From positions 1 to 53,361 of the forward strand of contig JAJECY010000245.1 in NCBI GenBank assembly GCA_022821775.1: DNA of 53,361 nucleotides, read 5' to 3'. Position 1 is the stretch's first letter. Every line of letters begins with the position of its first letter. Shown here piece after piece: positions 41,430 through 50,202 of the stretch. The notes below the pieces were generated by a model. The model had not been told where the DNA came from. It was given only the letters and a program-made list of their open reading frames with translations, and made no database searches. The translations under genes were made by a program, and so were the position numbers. The stretch is from Acidobacteriota bacterium (GTDB lineage: Bacteria > Acidobacteriota > Terriglobia > Versatilivoradales > Versatilivoraceae).

Positions 41430-41459
41430 ATTATAGGCAGGCTTCCAAGAGGCTGTCAA
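41430..41459 (-). promoter_or_regulatory. Consensus sigma70 promoter of ssrA
   Basis: On the minus strand TTGACA (41459-41454) and TATAAT (41435-41430) are both perfect and 18 bp apart. Transcription should begin near 41423, so about 40 nt of leader would be removed to make the mature 5' end at 41382. This fits RNase P processing. Confidence 0.8.
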
Positions 41460-41533
41460 GCCGTGCGGAGCAAGCACAGTCCTTTTAGAATGAGTGGGAT
41501 AGACGGTCCGGGCGTACAGCGCGGCGGTCGGTG

Positions 41534-42316
41534 TTACCCGCGATCCTCTGGTGCAATTCCCTTCCCGGCTTCCATCCCCGCGAACAGGTCGATTTCGGGC
41601 CTCGACACGAGTGGCGGCCCCCAGGCTTGGCGGAAGGGTTCGCTCGAGAGCGCCAGTTCCGGATCTGGACGATCGAACCAGATTCGATTGATGGAGAGGT
41701 GCTGGGTGCGGTGGGCTCTCAAGGCCTCGGCCTTGCGGGCCGACCAGGCCTGGATATCGACCAGGAAATCGACGCCCGGGCGGTTGCCCAGGGGTGGACC
41801 GGCGCCGATCTCCTCGGGCCGCAGCGGCGGCGTCCACAGCAGCCGGGTCACTCGATGGGGCTCGCCGGCTTCCGGCAGCCAGCGGGGGTCGGCCGCCGCC
41901 GCGAGGGCGTCGGAGGTGAACCGGCTGATGGCGATGTGGTCGGGGTGTTGGTTGAACCCGTTGGGGTCGAAGGTGATGACCAGGGCCGGCCGGTAGCGGC
42001 GGACCAGCCGGACGAGCTGGCCGCGGATCTGCGCGGGGTCGGCGTTGCACAAGTCCTTGTCCCGGTATCCCAGCAGGTGAAGCGCATCAATGCCCAGAAG
42101 ATCCACCGCCCGGCGCAGCTCGCTTTCTCTCACCCGGGGCAGTTCTTCTCTTGAACAGACAGGAGGGTCTCCCACCTTTCCGGCATCGCCCAGGGTGGCG
42201 GTGGCCAGCACCAGCCGGACCCCCCGGGCGCGGTACTTGCAGGACACGCCCGCCACCATGAAGCTCTCGTCGTCGGGATGGGCCAGACTGAAGAGGATGG
42301 TGGGGCGATGTCCCAT
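41534..42316 (-). CDS. PIG-L family N-acetylglucosaminyl-type deacetylase
   Basis: The 260-residue product has the family's zinc site: LAHPDDES near the N-terminus and FNQHPDHIAISR in the middle. These enzymes remove an acetyl group from N-acetylglucosamine-like sugars attached to lipids, inositol or thiol carriers. In bacteria they include BshB and MshB, but many members have unknown substrates. No thiol-biosynthesis partner is next to it. The gene lies directly upstream of ssrA on the same strand, and its 3' end is beyond the ssrA promoter. Confidence 0.8.
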   Translation of the reverse strand: MGHRPTILFSLAHPDDESFMVAGVSCKYRARGVRLVLATATLGDAGKVGDPPVCSREELPRVRESELRRAVDLLGIDALHLLGYRDKDLCNADPAQIRGQLVRLVRRYRPALVITFDPNGFNQHPDHIAISRFTSDALAAAADPRWLPEAGEPHRVTRLLWTPPLRPEEIGAGPPLGNRPGVDFLVDIQAWSARKAEALRAHRTQHLSINRIWFDRPDPELALSSEPFRQAWGPPLVSRPEIDLFAGMEAGKGIAPEDRG

Positions 42317-42547
42317 AGAGCGCCTCGTAGTCTATCAGAGGCTGTGCACAACCCGGCATGCGGTGCCCTCCCCTTGAGACTTCACTATTGCTGGAGCCGG
42401 CACCCTCGGATAGAGTAGCGATTCTTGACTGCGCGGTTGCGACCAGGCCATCAGGACATTGCCGCTAGCCGCGGCGCTCCCGGCCTGATATCGCGCTTGC
42501 GCTGGGTCCCTCTCGTTTCGTTGCCAGGCATAGGAGGCAAAATTCTC

Positions 42548-43351
42548 ATGCGTAGACCGGTTTCTCTCATTTCGATCACCCTGATGCTGGCGCTCTGGGT
42601 CGCCAGCCTGTTGGGCTTAGCCACACGGGCCGAAGCCGCCCCATCGAACGATGCCAAGGCTCAAGAGGTCGCCGCCAAACTGATGGAAGCCCTGGGGGGA
42701 CAGGACAACTGGGACCGGGCCCGCTATCTGCGTTTCGACTTTGTGGTGAAGCGCGAGGGAAAGATCGTCTCAACGGTCAAACACCTCTGGGATCGCTACA
42801 CCGGGCGATATCGCGTGGAAGGCACGACCGGAGACAAGGGGGATTACGTGGTCCTGTTCGAGGACATCAATGCCAAGAAGGGCCGGGCCTTTCGCAACGG
42901 CAAGGCCGTTCAGGGGGAGGACCACGAGAAGCTGATCGATATGGGCTATGGCCGCTTCATCAACGACACCTACTGGCTGCTGATGCCCTTCAAGTGGAAC
43001 GATCCTGGAGTTCACCTGAAGTACGAAGGAACTGCCGGCGGGGACGGAGGCGCTGTGTGGGACAAGGTCCTTCTGACCTTTGACGACAACGTGGGTCTCA
43101 CGCCCAAGGACCGCTACTGGGCTTACATCAACCAGGAGACGGGGCTGATGGATCGCTGGGAATACATTCTGAAGGGCGGAAAGGGTCCGGCGACCGGGTC
43201 CGACTGGGTCCGGTGGGAGAAGTTCGGGGGCATCATGCTGTCGCAGGAAAAGATCGTCCGGGGACGTCCCGTGCGCATTCTCTTTCACAACCTGCAGGTA
43301 TCGTCGACCACCGACGAAAGCCCCTTCACTTCACCGGAGCCGAATTTGTAA
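42548..43351 (+). CDS. Exported LolA-fold-like protein, unknown function
   Basis: Started at MRRPVSL (42548), with AGGAGG 10 bp upstream, the 267-residue product has a signal peptide ending in ATRAEAAP. The mature part (QEVAAKLMEALGGQDNWDRARYLRFDF, a beta-rich run, then KWNDPGVHLKYEG) resembles proteins of the lipoprotein-carrier fold that bind acyl chains in a half-barrel. No lipid-binding residue can be named. It precedes the PLP enzyme by 20 bp, so they are probably co-transcribed, although their roles seem unrelated. Confidence 0.55.
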   Translation: MRRPVSLISITLMLALWVASLLGLATRAEAAPSNDAKAQEVAAKLMEALGGQDNWDRARYLRFDFVVKREGKIVSTVKHLWDRYTGRYRVEGTTGDKGDYVVLFEDINAKKGRAFRNGKAVQGEDHEKLIDMGYGRFINDTYWLLMPFKWNDPGVHLKYEGTAGGDGGAVWDKVLLTFDDNVGLTPKDRYWAYINQETGLMDRWEYILKGGKGPATGSDWVRWEKFGGIMLSQEKIVRGRPVRILFHNLQVSSTTDESPFTSPEPNL

Positions 43352-43371
43352 TTGCCACCGGGAGAACCACC

Positions 43372-44532
43372 ATGCCCGACAAACCCCACCGGATGGAAAC
43401 CGACCTGATCCATGCCGGGGAACCTAGGCCCCGCATCGAGGGGGCGGTCACCCTGCCGATCTTCCAGTCGTCCACCTTCGAGTTCGGGGGCGAATCCGAA
43501 TACGACCATATCCGCTACCTCCGGCTCAGCAACACTCCCAACCACCAGGCCCTTCACCAGAAGCTGGCGGCGCTGGAGGGGGGCCAGGCGGCGCTGGTGA
43601 GCGCCAGTGGCATGGCGGCCATCGCCACCACGCTGCTGGCCTGCCTGGATGCGGGCGATCACCTGCTGGCCCAGGACTGCCTCTACGGAGGCACCCACGG
43701 GTTGATCACGGGGGAAATGGTGCGGCTGGGGATGAGCTACGACTTCATCCGGGGCGACGACCCCGACTCCTGGCAGCGGTGCCTGAAGCCCAACACCCGG
43801 GTCCTCTACGTGGAGTCCATCACCAATCCCCTGATGCAGGTGGCCGACCTGGAAGCGTTGGCCCGCTTCGCCCGCGAGCACGGCCTGATCTCGGTCATCG
43901 ACAACACCTTCCCCACCCCGGTCAACTTCCGCCCCCTGGAATGGGGGTTCGACCTGTCCGTTCACAGCGGCACCAAGTATCTGAACGGCCACTCCGACAT
44001 CGTGGCCGGCGCCGTGATCGGCTCTCACGGGCACATCCGGAAGATCCACCACACCGCCAACCACCTGGGCGGCTCGCTGGATTCGCACGCGGCCTTTCTG
44101 CTCCATCGAGGCATCAAGACCCTGGCGCTGAGGGTCGAGGCCCAGAACCGCGGCGCCCTCCAGTTGGCCCGGTTCCTGCAGGCCCACCCCGGGGTGGCCC
44201 GCGTCAACTATCCGGGCTTGAAGGACCACCCCGACCACCAGCGGGCCTGCCGCCTCTTCAGCGGCTTCGGGGGCATGCTGAGCTTCGAGCTGCACGGCGG
44301 AACCGAGGCGGCCGAGCGGTTCCTCAAGGCGCTGCGCCTGCCCGTCAACGCTCCCAGCCTGGGGGGCGTGGAGTCGCTGGTCACCCGGCCGGCCGCCACC
44401 TCTCACGTCGGGCTTTCCCGGGAAGACCGGCGGCGTGCCGGGATCTCCGAGAGCCTGATCCGCCTTTCGGTGGGCCTGGAGGCTCCCGAGGACCTGATCC
44501 GGGACCTGGAATCGGCTCTCGAAGCCGCTTGA
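43372..44532 (+). CDS. Trans-sulfuration-type PLP enzyme (cystathionine gamma-synthase/lyase family)
   Basis: The 386-residue product follows the Cys/Met-metabolism PLP family. It has ETDLIHAGEPRP, PIFQSSTFEF, a phosphate-binding SASGMAAIATTLLA, VIDNTFPTP with the cofactor Asp, and the PLP-lysine in SVHSGTKYLNGHSD. The C-terminal part has LGGVESLVTRPAATSH and IRLSVGLEAPEDLIRDL. It could be cystathionine gamma-synthase, beta/gamma-lyase or methionine gamma-lyase; the sequence alone does not decide. It is followed by the B12-dependent dehydratase genes on the same strand. Confidence 0.85.
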   Translation: MPDKPHRMETDLIHAGEPRPRIEGAVTLPIFQSSTFEFGGESEYDHIRYLRLSNTPNHQALHQKLAALEGGQAALVSASGMAAIATTLLACLDAGDHLLAQDCLYGGTHGLITGEMVRLGMSYDFIRGDDPDSWQRCLKPNTRVLYVESITNPLMQVADLEALARFAREHGLISVIDNTFPTPVNFRPLEWGFDLSVHSGTKYLNGHSDIVAGAVIGSHGHIRKIHHTANHLGGSLDSHAAFLLHRGIKTLALRVEAQNRGALQLARFLQAHPGVARVNYPGLKDHPDHQRACRLFSGFGGMLSFELHGGTEAAERFLKALRLPVNAPSLGGVESLVTRPAATSHVGLSREDRRRAGISESLIRLSVGLEAPEDLIRDLESALEAA

Positions 44533-44689
44533 GGCAACCCTGCCTGTGGTAAGATCGGCGGGTCGCCCGGTCGCCGGCAGACCGGCAGACCGCGATCGTT
44601 CCCGGTGTCGGCCGGGGAGCGGATTGCACACCCGGCGGCGGATTGTCCGGCCACCTTCGATCAACAACTCCCATGGGAACATGGCAGCC

Positions 44690-46963
44690 ATGAAGTCCGA
44701 GCGCCTGGATCTCTCCAGCCGGCGCGCGATCAACCAGGACAGCTTCATCCAGGAATGGCCCGAGACCGGGCTGATCCTGTTCGACAGTCCCTTCGATCCC
44801 AAACCCGGGATTCGGATTTCCCGCGGGCGTCTCTGCGAGCTGGACGGCAAGCCCGAAGCCGAGTTCGATCTCATCGACCGGTTCATCGCCCGCTACGCCA
44901 TCGACCTGACCCGGGCCGAAGAGGCCATGGCGCTGGACTCCACCGAGGTGGCCCGGCGGCTGATCGACATCGGCGTGCCCCGCCAGGAGCTGGTGGACCT
45001 ATTCGGCGCCCTGACCCCCGCCAAGATCGTGGAGGTGGTCAACCGGCTCAACACCGTGGAAATGATGATGGCCCTGCAGAAGATGCGGGCCCGCCGAACC
45101 CCCTCCAACCAGGCCCACGTGACCAACCGCAAGGAGAACCCGGCCTTGCTGGCTGCCGACGCGGCCGAGGCGGTGGAACGGGGTTTCTCCGAGCTGGAGA
45201 CCACGGTCGGCGTCTCCCGCTACGCCCCCTTCAATGCCCTGGCCCTGCTCATCGGTTCCCAGACCGGCCGGGGCACGGCCCTGACCCAGTGCGCCGTGGA
45301 AGAGGCGCTCAGCCTGAAGCTGGCCCTGGCGGGCCTGACCACCTACGCCGAGACCCTCTCCGTCTACGGCACCCAGAAGGCTTTCCACGACGGCGACGAC
45401 ACCCCCTGGTCGAAGGCCTTCCTGGCCTCAGCCTACGCCTCCCGCGGCATCAAGGTGCGGTTTACCTCCGGGACCGGCTCGGAGGCGCTCATGGGCCACG
45501 CCGAGTCCAAGTCCATGCTCTACCTGGAAGCCCGCTGCCTGATGGCCATCAAGGGGGCCGGCTCCCAGGGCGTGCAAAACGGCTCCATCAGTTGCATCGC
45601 CCTGCCCGAGTCCCTGCCGGGCGGGGTCAGGGGAGTGCTGGCCGAAAACCTGATCGCGACATTGATGGACCTGGAGCTGGCCTCGGGCAACGACGCCCTG
45701 GCCTCCCATTCCTCCATCCGAAAGTCGGCCAAGCTGATGCTGCAGTTCCTGCCCGGAACCGACTACATCTTCTCCGGCTACAGCTCCATGCCCAAGGAGG
45801 ACAACCTCTTCGGCGGCGGCAACTTCGACGCCCACGACCTGGACGACTACAACGTCCTGCAGCGCGACATGCAGGTCGACGGCGGGCTGCGGCCCGTCAG
45901 CGACGAAGCCGTGCTGAAGGTGCGCCGCAGAGCCGCCCAAGCCGTGCAGGCCGTCTTCCGGCAACTGGAACTTCCGCCGGTGAGCGATGCCGAGGTGGAG
46001 GCCGCCACGCGGGTCGAAAGCAGCGCCGACATGCCGGAGCGGGACGTGGTGGGCGACCTGGAGGCCGCCGGTCGCTTTCTGGAGGAAGGCAGGAGCGGGC
46101 TGGACGTGATTCGCGCCCTGGCCCGGGAGGGATTCGACGACATCGCCCGCAAGGTTCTGGCTCTCCAGAAGCTGAGGCTCTCCGGAGACCACCTGCAGAC
46201 CTCGGCCATGGTGCTCCCCGGACCCAGGGTGGTCAGCGCGGTCAACGACCCCAACGACTATCGCGGTCCCGGGTCCGGCTACAGCCTCAGCCCCGAACGC
46301 CGGCAGGAGATCGCCTCGCTCAACCAGGCCCTGGACCCCCGGGAGATCGGCCGGGAACCCGCCGCCCGATCCGGCGGCTTTCTCAGGGAGACCGGAGAGG
46401 CCTGCGCCGGAACGGACCCACGGGAGATCGTGATTGCGCTGGGCCCCGCCTTCGGCACCGCGCTGCGAGCCACCCTGCTGGGAATCCCCCACCAGGAGGT
46501 GCTGCAGGCAATGATCGACGGTATCCGCGCCGAGGGCCTGCGGCCCAGGGTGGTGAAGGTTTACGCCACCTCCGACTGCGGCTTCATCGGCCACCGGGGA
46601 GCTCAACTGAGCGGCTCGGGGATCGCCATCGGCATCCAGTCCAAGGGGACCACCATCATCCACCAGCGCGACCTGGAGCCCCTGAACAACCTGGAGCTGT
46701 TTCCCCAGGCCCCCAACCTCGATTTGAGCTCCTACCGGACCATTGGACAAAACGCCGCCAAGTACGCCAAGGGAGAGCCGGTGACGCCCGTCCCGACCCG
46801 GATCGACAACACGGCCCGGCTCAAGTACATCGTCAGGACCACGGTCCTCCATCTTCACGAAACCCGGCAAGTGGTGAAGGACCGTAATCCCCGGGAACTG
46901 GACTGGAGCCCGATGCAGGCCGCGGCCGGATCGGGCGCGGTCGAGAAGGCGCTGCCGGCCTGA
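44690..46963 (+). CDS. pduCD: B12-dependent diol/glycerol dehydratase, large and medium subunits fused
   Basis: The N-terminal 550 or so residues follow PduC/DhaB1 closely. They have FDLIDRFIARYAIDL, TPAKIVEVVNRLN, MRARRTPSNQAHVTN, ETTVGVSRYAPFN, YAETLSVYGT, MRFTSG-like VRFTSGTGSE, SQGVQNGSISC and DDYNVLQRDMQVDGGLRP. These include the usual substrate and K+ ligands. The remaining 200 residues match the medium subunit PduD (IVIALGPAFGTALRATLLGIPHQEVLQ, SDCGFIGHRGAQLSGSGIAIGIQSKGTTIIHQRDL). The enzyme turns 1,2-diols or glycerol into aldehydes using adenosylcobalamin. I start it at MKSERLDL; an ATG nine bases earlier is possible. The small subunit follows 56 bp on. No reactivase or shell genes are in view. 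Confidence 0.9.
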   Translation: MKSERLDLSSRRAINQDSFIQEWPETGLILFDSPFDPKPGIRISRGRLCELDGKPEAEFDLIDRFIARYAIDLTRAEEAMALDSTEVARRLIDIGVPRQELVDLFGALTPAKIVEVVNRLNTVEMMMALQKMRARRTPSNQAHVTNRKENPALLAADAAEAVERGFSELETTVGVSRYAPFNALALLIGSQTGRGTALTQCAVEEALSLKLALAGLTTYAETLSVYGTQKAFHDGDDTPWSKAFLASAYASRGIKVRFTSGTGSEALMGHAESKSMLYLEARCLMAIKGAGSQGVQNGSISCIALPESLPGGVRGVLAENLIATLMDLELASGNDALASHSSIRKSAKLMLQFLPGTDYIFSGYSSMPKEDNLFGGGNFDAHDLDDYNVLQRDMQVDGGLRPVSDEAVLKVRRRAAQAVQAVFRQLELPPVSDAEVEAATRVESSADMPERDVVGDLEAAGRFLEEGRSGLDVIRALAREGFDDIARKVLALQKLRLSGDHLQTSAMVLPGPRVVSAVNDPNDYRGPGSGYSLSPERRQEIASLNQALDPREIGREPAARSGGFLRETGEACAGTDPREIVIALGPAFGTALRATLLGIPHQEVLQAMIDGIRAEGLRPRVVKVYATSDCGFIGHRGAQLSGSGIAIGIQSKGTTIIHQRDLEPLNNLELFPQAPNLDLSSYRTIGQNAAKYAKGEPVTPVPTRIDNTARLKYIVRTTVLHLHETRQVVKDRNPRELDWSPMQAAAGSGAVEKALPA

Positions 46964-47019
46964 GCGGCCCGTCGAGGCGTCCGACCGGGTGTGCCCGGAC
47001 TCCACGCGGCAAGGCAACC

Positions 47020-47412
47020 ATGAGCAACGTCACCGACAACTACCCGCTGTCCGAAAAGCGGCCCGACCGGCTGACCACTCCCACGGGTGCTTCCTGGAAG
47101 GACATCGACCTGCAGTCGGTCTTGGACGGCACCCTCGGCATGAGCGATCTGCGAATCGCCCCCGAGACCCTGGAGCTTCAGGCCCAGATCGCCGAGAGCG
47201 CCGGCCGGAGCCAACTGGCCGAGAACCTGAGAAGGGCTGCCGAACTGGTGAAGGTTCCGGAAGAAAAGATCCTGGAGGTCTACCAGGCCCTGAGGCCCGG
47301 CCGCAGCACCTCCGGCGAGTTGGAGAGCCTGGCTGATGAACTGGAATCGCAGTACCGGGCCGGCCGTTGCGCCCGCTTCCTGCGGGAGGCGGCCCGGGCC
47401 TACCAAGCCTGA
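47020..47412 (+). CDS. pduE: Diol/glycerol dehydratase small subunit
   Basis: The 130-residue protein matches PduE/DhaB3: YPLSEKRPDRLTTPTGASWKDIDLQSVLDGTLGMSDLRIAPETLELQAQIAESAGRSQLAENLRRAAEL, then the helical YQALRPGRSTSGELESLADEL and an arginine-rich end. It completes the alpha-beta-gamma dehydratase with the fused gene upstream. Length and motifs are usual for the family, so the complex could be active provided adenosylcobalamin and reactivation are supplied elsewhere. Confidence 0.9.
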   Translation: MSNVTDNYPLSEKRPDRLTTPTGASWKDIDLQSVLDGTLGMSDLRIAPETLELQAQIAESAGRSQLAENLRRAAELVKVPEEKILEVYQALRPGRSTSGELESLADELESQYRAGRCARFLREAARAYQA

Positions 47413-47527
47413 AATGACCGGATGCGAACTCATTGATGCCGGAGTGACGCATGATGCGGCTTTCCGCGGCGACTCCAAGCAGGCGTCGGCAATCGTGGAA
47501 GCTCACGGGGGCAGGTACTTGGCATGC

Positions 47528-48901
47528 GTGTCTTCCTGCGCCGCGGCCGTCTTCGTGTTCCTTGCCCTGCTGACCTGGCCGGAATCCGCTGCCCCCCAGG
47601 ATCAATGGCCGAAATTCCGGGGGACCGCCGCGGGCGCAGTGGCGGACGATCCCCGCCTCCCTGAGCAATGGAGCGACACTGAGAACGTCGTCTGGAAGAC
47701 CCGCATTTCTGGCCTCGGCTGGAGCTCTCCGGTGGTGTGGGACGACCACGTCTTCCTGACCTCGGCCGTGAGCACGGGGCAGGAAGAGATGCCCGTGTCG
47801 GGCCTGTACGAACAAGACAGCATCAGCGCCAACGCGGAGCACCGCTGGATGGTCTACGACATCGACTTCGAGACCGGCGCCGTCCGCTGGGAGCGCAATC
47901 TGCACCGGGAGCTGCCGCGGCTCCGACGGCACCTCAAGAACAGCTACGCCTCGGAGACACCGGTCACCGACGGCGAGTTACTCTACGTCTACTTCGGAAG
48001 CCTGGGCCTCGTGGCCGCCTTGGATTTCGACGGGCTGGAAGTGTGGCGCAAGGAGATCGGCGTCTTCAATACGGTGACAGAGATCGGGACAGCCGCCTCG
48101 CCGGTGTTGCACGACGACAGCCTGTACATCGTGAACGACAACACCACGGCTTCCTTCATGATCGCGCTCGACAAGCGGACCGGCGAGGAACGGTGGCGCG
48201 TCTCCCGCGACGAGCGCGGCAAAAGCTGGTCCACGCCAATAGTGTGGGAAAATCGCATCCGCACGGAGATTGTGACGGCCGGCAGCAACGGCGTCCGCTC
48301 GTACGACCTGGACGGCGCTCTGCTGTGGGAGCTGAAGGGAATGTCCAACCTGACGACGCCCTCGCCTTTCGTAGCAGACGGCTTCGTCTACATCAGCTCG
48401 GGCCAGCCCGGCGGGGCGCTGCGGCCAGTCTACGCCATCAGCCCCGGCGCGAGCGGCGACATCTCGCTGTGGGCGGAGGATACCGACAGTTGGTCGACCC
48501 GCTTTCCGGGCGACCGCGCCTCCTCCGAGTACATCGCCTGGGCTTACCCACTGCTTGGCACCTACACCACCTCCGCGCTGGTCTACCGCGGCATTTACTA
48601 TACGCTGCTCGACCGCGGACTGCTGCTGGCCCACGACGCCCGCACCGGCGAGGAGGTGTACGGACGGCAGCGCATCCGGGTCGGCAGCGGGTTCACCGCC
48701 TCCCCATGGGGCTACAACGCGAAGGTGTTCCTGCTCAGCGAATCGGGCGATACCTATGTGATCAAGGCCGGGCCGGAGTTCGAGGTGCTCGGCACCAACC
48801 CGCTCAACGAGATGACGCTGGCCACGCCTGCGGTGGTCAGGGGCAGCCTGTTGATCCGCACTCAGTCTGGGCTGCACCGCGTAGCAAGGACGGCGGAGTG
48901 A
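47528..48901 (+). CDS. Exported PQQ-type beta-propeller protein
   Basis: The mature protein begins near QDQWPKFRG and carries repeated PQQ-like blades: GLGWSSPVVWDDHVFLTSA, YDIDFETGAVRWERNL, LVAALDFDGLEVWRKEIG, MIALDKRTGEERWRVSRDE, SYDLDGALLWELKG and LLAHDARTGEEVYG. The start is uncertain. I chose the GTG at 47528, which gives a signal peptide (AAAVFVFLALLTWPESAAPQ). An ATG at 47414 in the same frame lacks a ribosome site. It may be a scaffold or substrate-binding propeller; dehydrogenase residues are not evident. Its stop overlaps the next gene's ATG by one base. Confidence 0.7.
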   Translation: MSSCAAAVFVFLALLTWPESAAPQDQWPKFRGTAAGAVADDPRLPEQWSDTENVVWKTRISGLGWSSPVVWDDHVFLTSAVSTGQEEMPVSGLYEQDSISANAEHRWMVYDIDFETGAVRWERNLHRELPRLRRHLKNSYASETPVTDGELLYVYFGSLGLVAALDFDGLEVWRKEIGVFNTVTEIGTAASPVLHDDSLYIVNDNTTASFMIALDKRTGEERWRVSRDERGKSWSTPIVWENRIRTEIVTAGSNGVRSYDLDGALLWELKGMSNLTTPSPFVADGFVYISSGQPGGALRPVYAISPGASGDISLWAEDTDSWSTRFPGDRASSEYIAWAYPLLGTYTTSALVYRGIYYTLLDRGLLLAHDARTGEEVYGRQRIRVGSGFTASPWGYNAKVFLLSESGDTYVIKAGPEFEVLGTNPLNEMTLATPAVVRGSLLIRTQSGLHRVARTAE

Positions 48902-49914
48902 TGAGCACAAGCACCCTGCCGGGCCGCGCGCTGGCCACGCTCATTGCGGCCGTGTGGCTTGCAGCCGCCGGTCCTGCCGCGGGCCAGACCCTGGAGTTCG
49001 ACGAGATCGCGATGCTGCCGGGGCCTGTGGACCTGGTGGAACTCAGCGGCGGGCGCGCCTATGTCGCCGCCGAACGGAAACTGACGATCTTCGACCTGTC
49101 CGACCCGACGGCGCCGCGCCGCCGAGGCTCCTATACCTTCCCAGAGAATATCTGGAGCCTCGCGGTCGCTGACACGCTCGTGTATATCGCCGCCGATCTC
49201 TTCGGCCTCGGCATCCTGGGCGTTTCCGATCCGGACGCCCCGCAACTGCTGGGCTCGGCAAGGATGCCCGGCCAAGTCAAGGACGTGGACGTGTCGGGCA
49301 CGACGGCGGTCCTGGCCGACCACATGTCAGGGATCGACCTTGTCGATGTTTCCGACGTGCGGGCACCGGCCGTCCTCGGCTCGGTCTACCTCGACGGCTA
49401 TTGCCGCGACGTCGCGGTGCTGGGTTCGATAGCCTACGCCGTGGACGATCCTACCGGCTTCTACGTGCTGGATCTGCAGGAGACCGGTTCTTGGGAACCC
49501 ACCTCGGCCATTCAGTCGGCCGACGGTCCCCGCATGGTGGAGGTGTCGGAGACCGCTTCGACGCCTCTCGCGGTGCTACTGGGACACGGGAGGTTGCAGG
49601 TGTACGACCTCTCGAACCCCATAGAGCCTGCGTACCGTTCGACGTACGCTACGCCCGGCAACGCGCTACGCGTGGAGCTCGACGGCGACCTGGCCTACGT
49701 CGCCGACGGCACCCTCGGCATGCTGGTGGTCGGGCTGGAGGATCCCTCGTCGCCGCGCGTCGTGGGCAGCCACATGCCGGAGCAGCCGGTGAGGGACGTG
49801 GCCGTAGACGGCGACTTGGCGCTGCTCGCGGTAGGGCCGCTGCCGAATACCGTCGGACGCTCACGGGCCGGCGGAAGTGGCGACGGCGACGTGATAGTGC
49901 TGCGCCGGCGGTAG
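48901..49914 (+). CDS. Exported LVIVD-repeat beta-propeller protein
   Basis: The ATG at 48901 overlaps the previous stop (TGATG), so translation is coupled. The 337-residue product has a signal peptide (TLIAAVWLAAAGPAAGQ). It is built of LVIVD-type blades: AYVAAERKLTIFDLSDPTAPRRRGSY, VYIAADLFGLGILGVSDPDAPQLLGS, IDLVDVSDVRAPAVLGS, LQVYDLSNPIEPAYRS and MLVVGLEDPSSPRVVGS. Such propellers are surface or periplasmic and mostly uncharacterised. With the PQQ-type propeller upstream it probably forms a two-gene unit. Confidence 0.75.
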   Translation: MSTSTLPGRALATLIAAVWLAAAGPAAGQTLEFDEIAMLPGPVDLVELSGGRAYVAAERKLTIFDLSDPTAPRRRGSYTFPENIWSLAVADTLVYIAADLFGLGILGVSDPDAPQLLGSARMPGQVKDVDVSGTTAVLADHMSGIDLVDVSDVRAPAVLGSVYLDGYCRDVAVLGSIAYAVDDPTGFYVLDLQETGSWEPTSAIQSADGPRMVEVSETASTPLAVLLGHGRLQVYDLSNPIEPAYRSTYATPGNALRVELDGDLAYVADGTLGMLVVGLEDPSSPRVVGSHMPEQPVRDVAVDGDLALLAVGPLPNTVGRSRAGGSGDGDVIVLRRR

Positions 49915-49946
49915 TGGAGACGGCGACGTAATAGTGCGGGTCCCAA
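49862..49946 (+). repeat. Imperfect tandem duplication of the LVIVD gene's 3' end
   Basis: GGCGACGGCGACGTGATAGTGC inside the last codons recurs just after the stop as GGAGACGGCGACGTAATAGTGC (about 49916-49937). The second copy lies outside the reading frame. It may be a slippage or duplication scar. Confidence 0.4.
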
Positions 49947-50014
49947 GCGACCGCAAAGACTTGCCTGAAACAACCCGACTTCGCGCTGCATGCGACGGGG
50001 TAAAAAGAGTTATC

Positions 50015-50051
50015 CACGAAGACACACGAAGGACGACCAAGACACACGAAG
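50015..50051. repeat. Short direct repeats of an AAGACACACGAAG unit
   Basis: Two copies of the 13-base unit lie 20 bp apart in the gap 49915-50202, which otherwise holds no gene. Similar CACGAAGACACACGAAG runs are common extragenic repeats in environmental genomes. The gap separates two convergent genes. Confidence 0.4.
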
Positions 50052-50202
50052 TGAGACGCCGAGGGGAGCCGGAACCTTTCCGTGTTCCCGATAGGCCATC
50101 CGGATCTCCTGTTTCTCTCTCGAATGATCCGCCCGTCGTGGGGGACGGGGGCGGAACTTGCCTTACAACCGGCCACTTGTGTGGGGTGTGCCTCATTTCG
50201 GG

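Noticed and set aside
44605-46887. 760-codon plus-strand frame inside the dehydratase gene
   Set aside because: Arg/Pro/Gly-rich out-of-frame shadow of the pduCD-like gene, which matches PduC and PduD along its length.
45428-47017. 529-codon minus-strand frame opposite the dehydratase
   Set aside because: Antisense shadow with no family features; high GC keeps antisense frames open.
44690-47412. Part of a propanediol-utilisation microcompartment
   Set aside because: No shell-protein, aldehyde dehydrogenase or reactivase gene is found on either side within the window.
47737-48900. Long frame running through the PQQ propeller into the LVIVD protein as one 725-residue product
   Set aside because: Only the part from 48901 is protein-like. 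The upstream part is an out-of-frame translation of the PQQ propeller gene.
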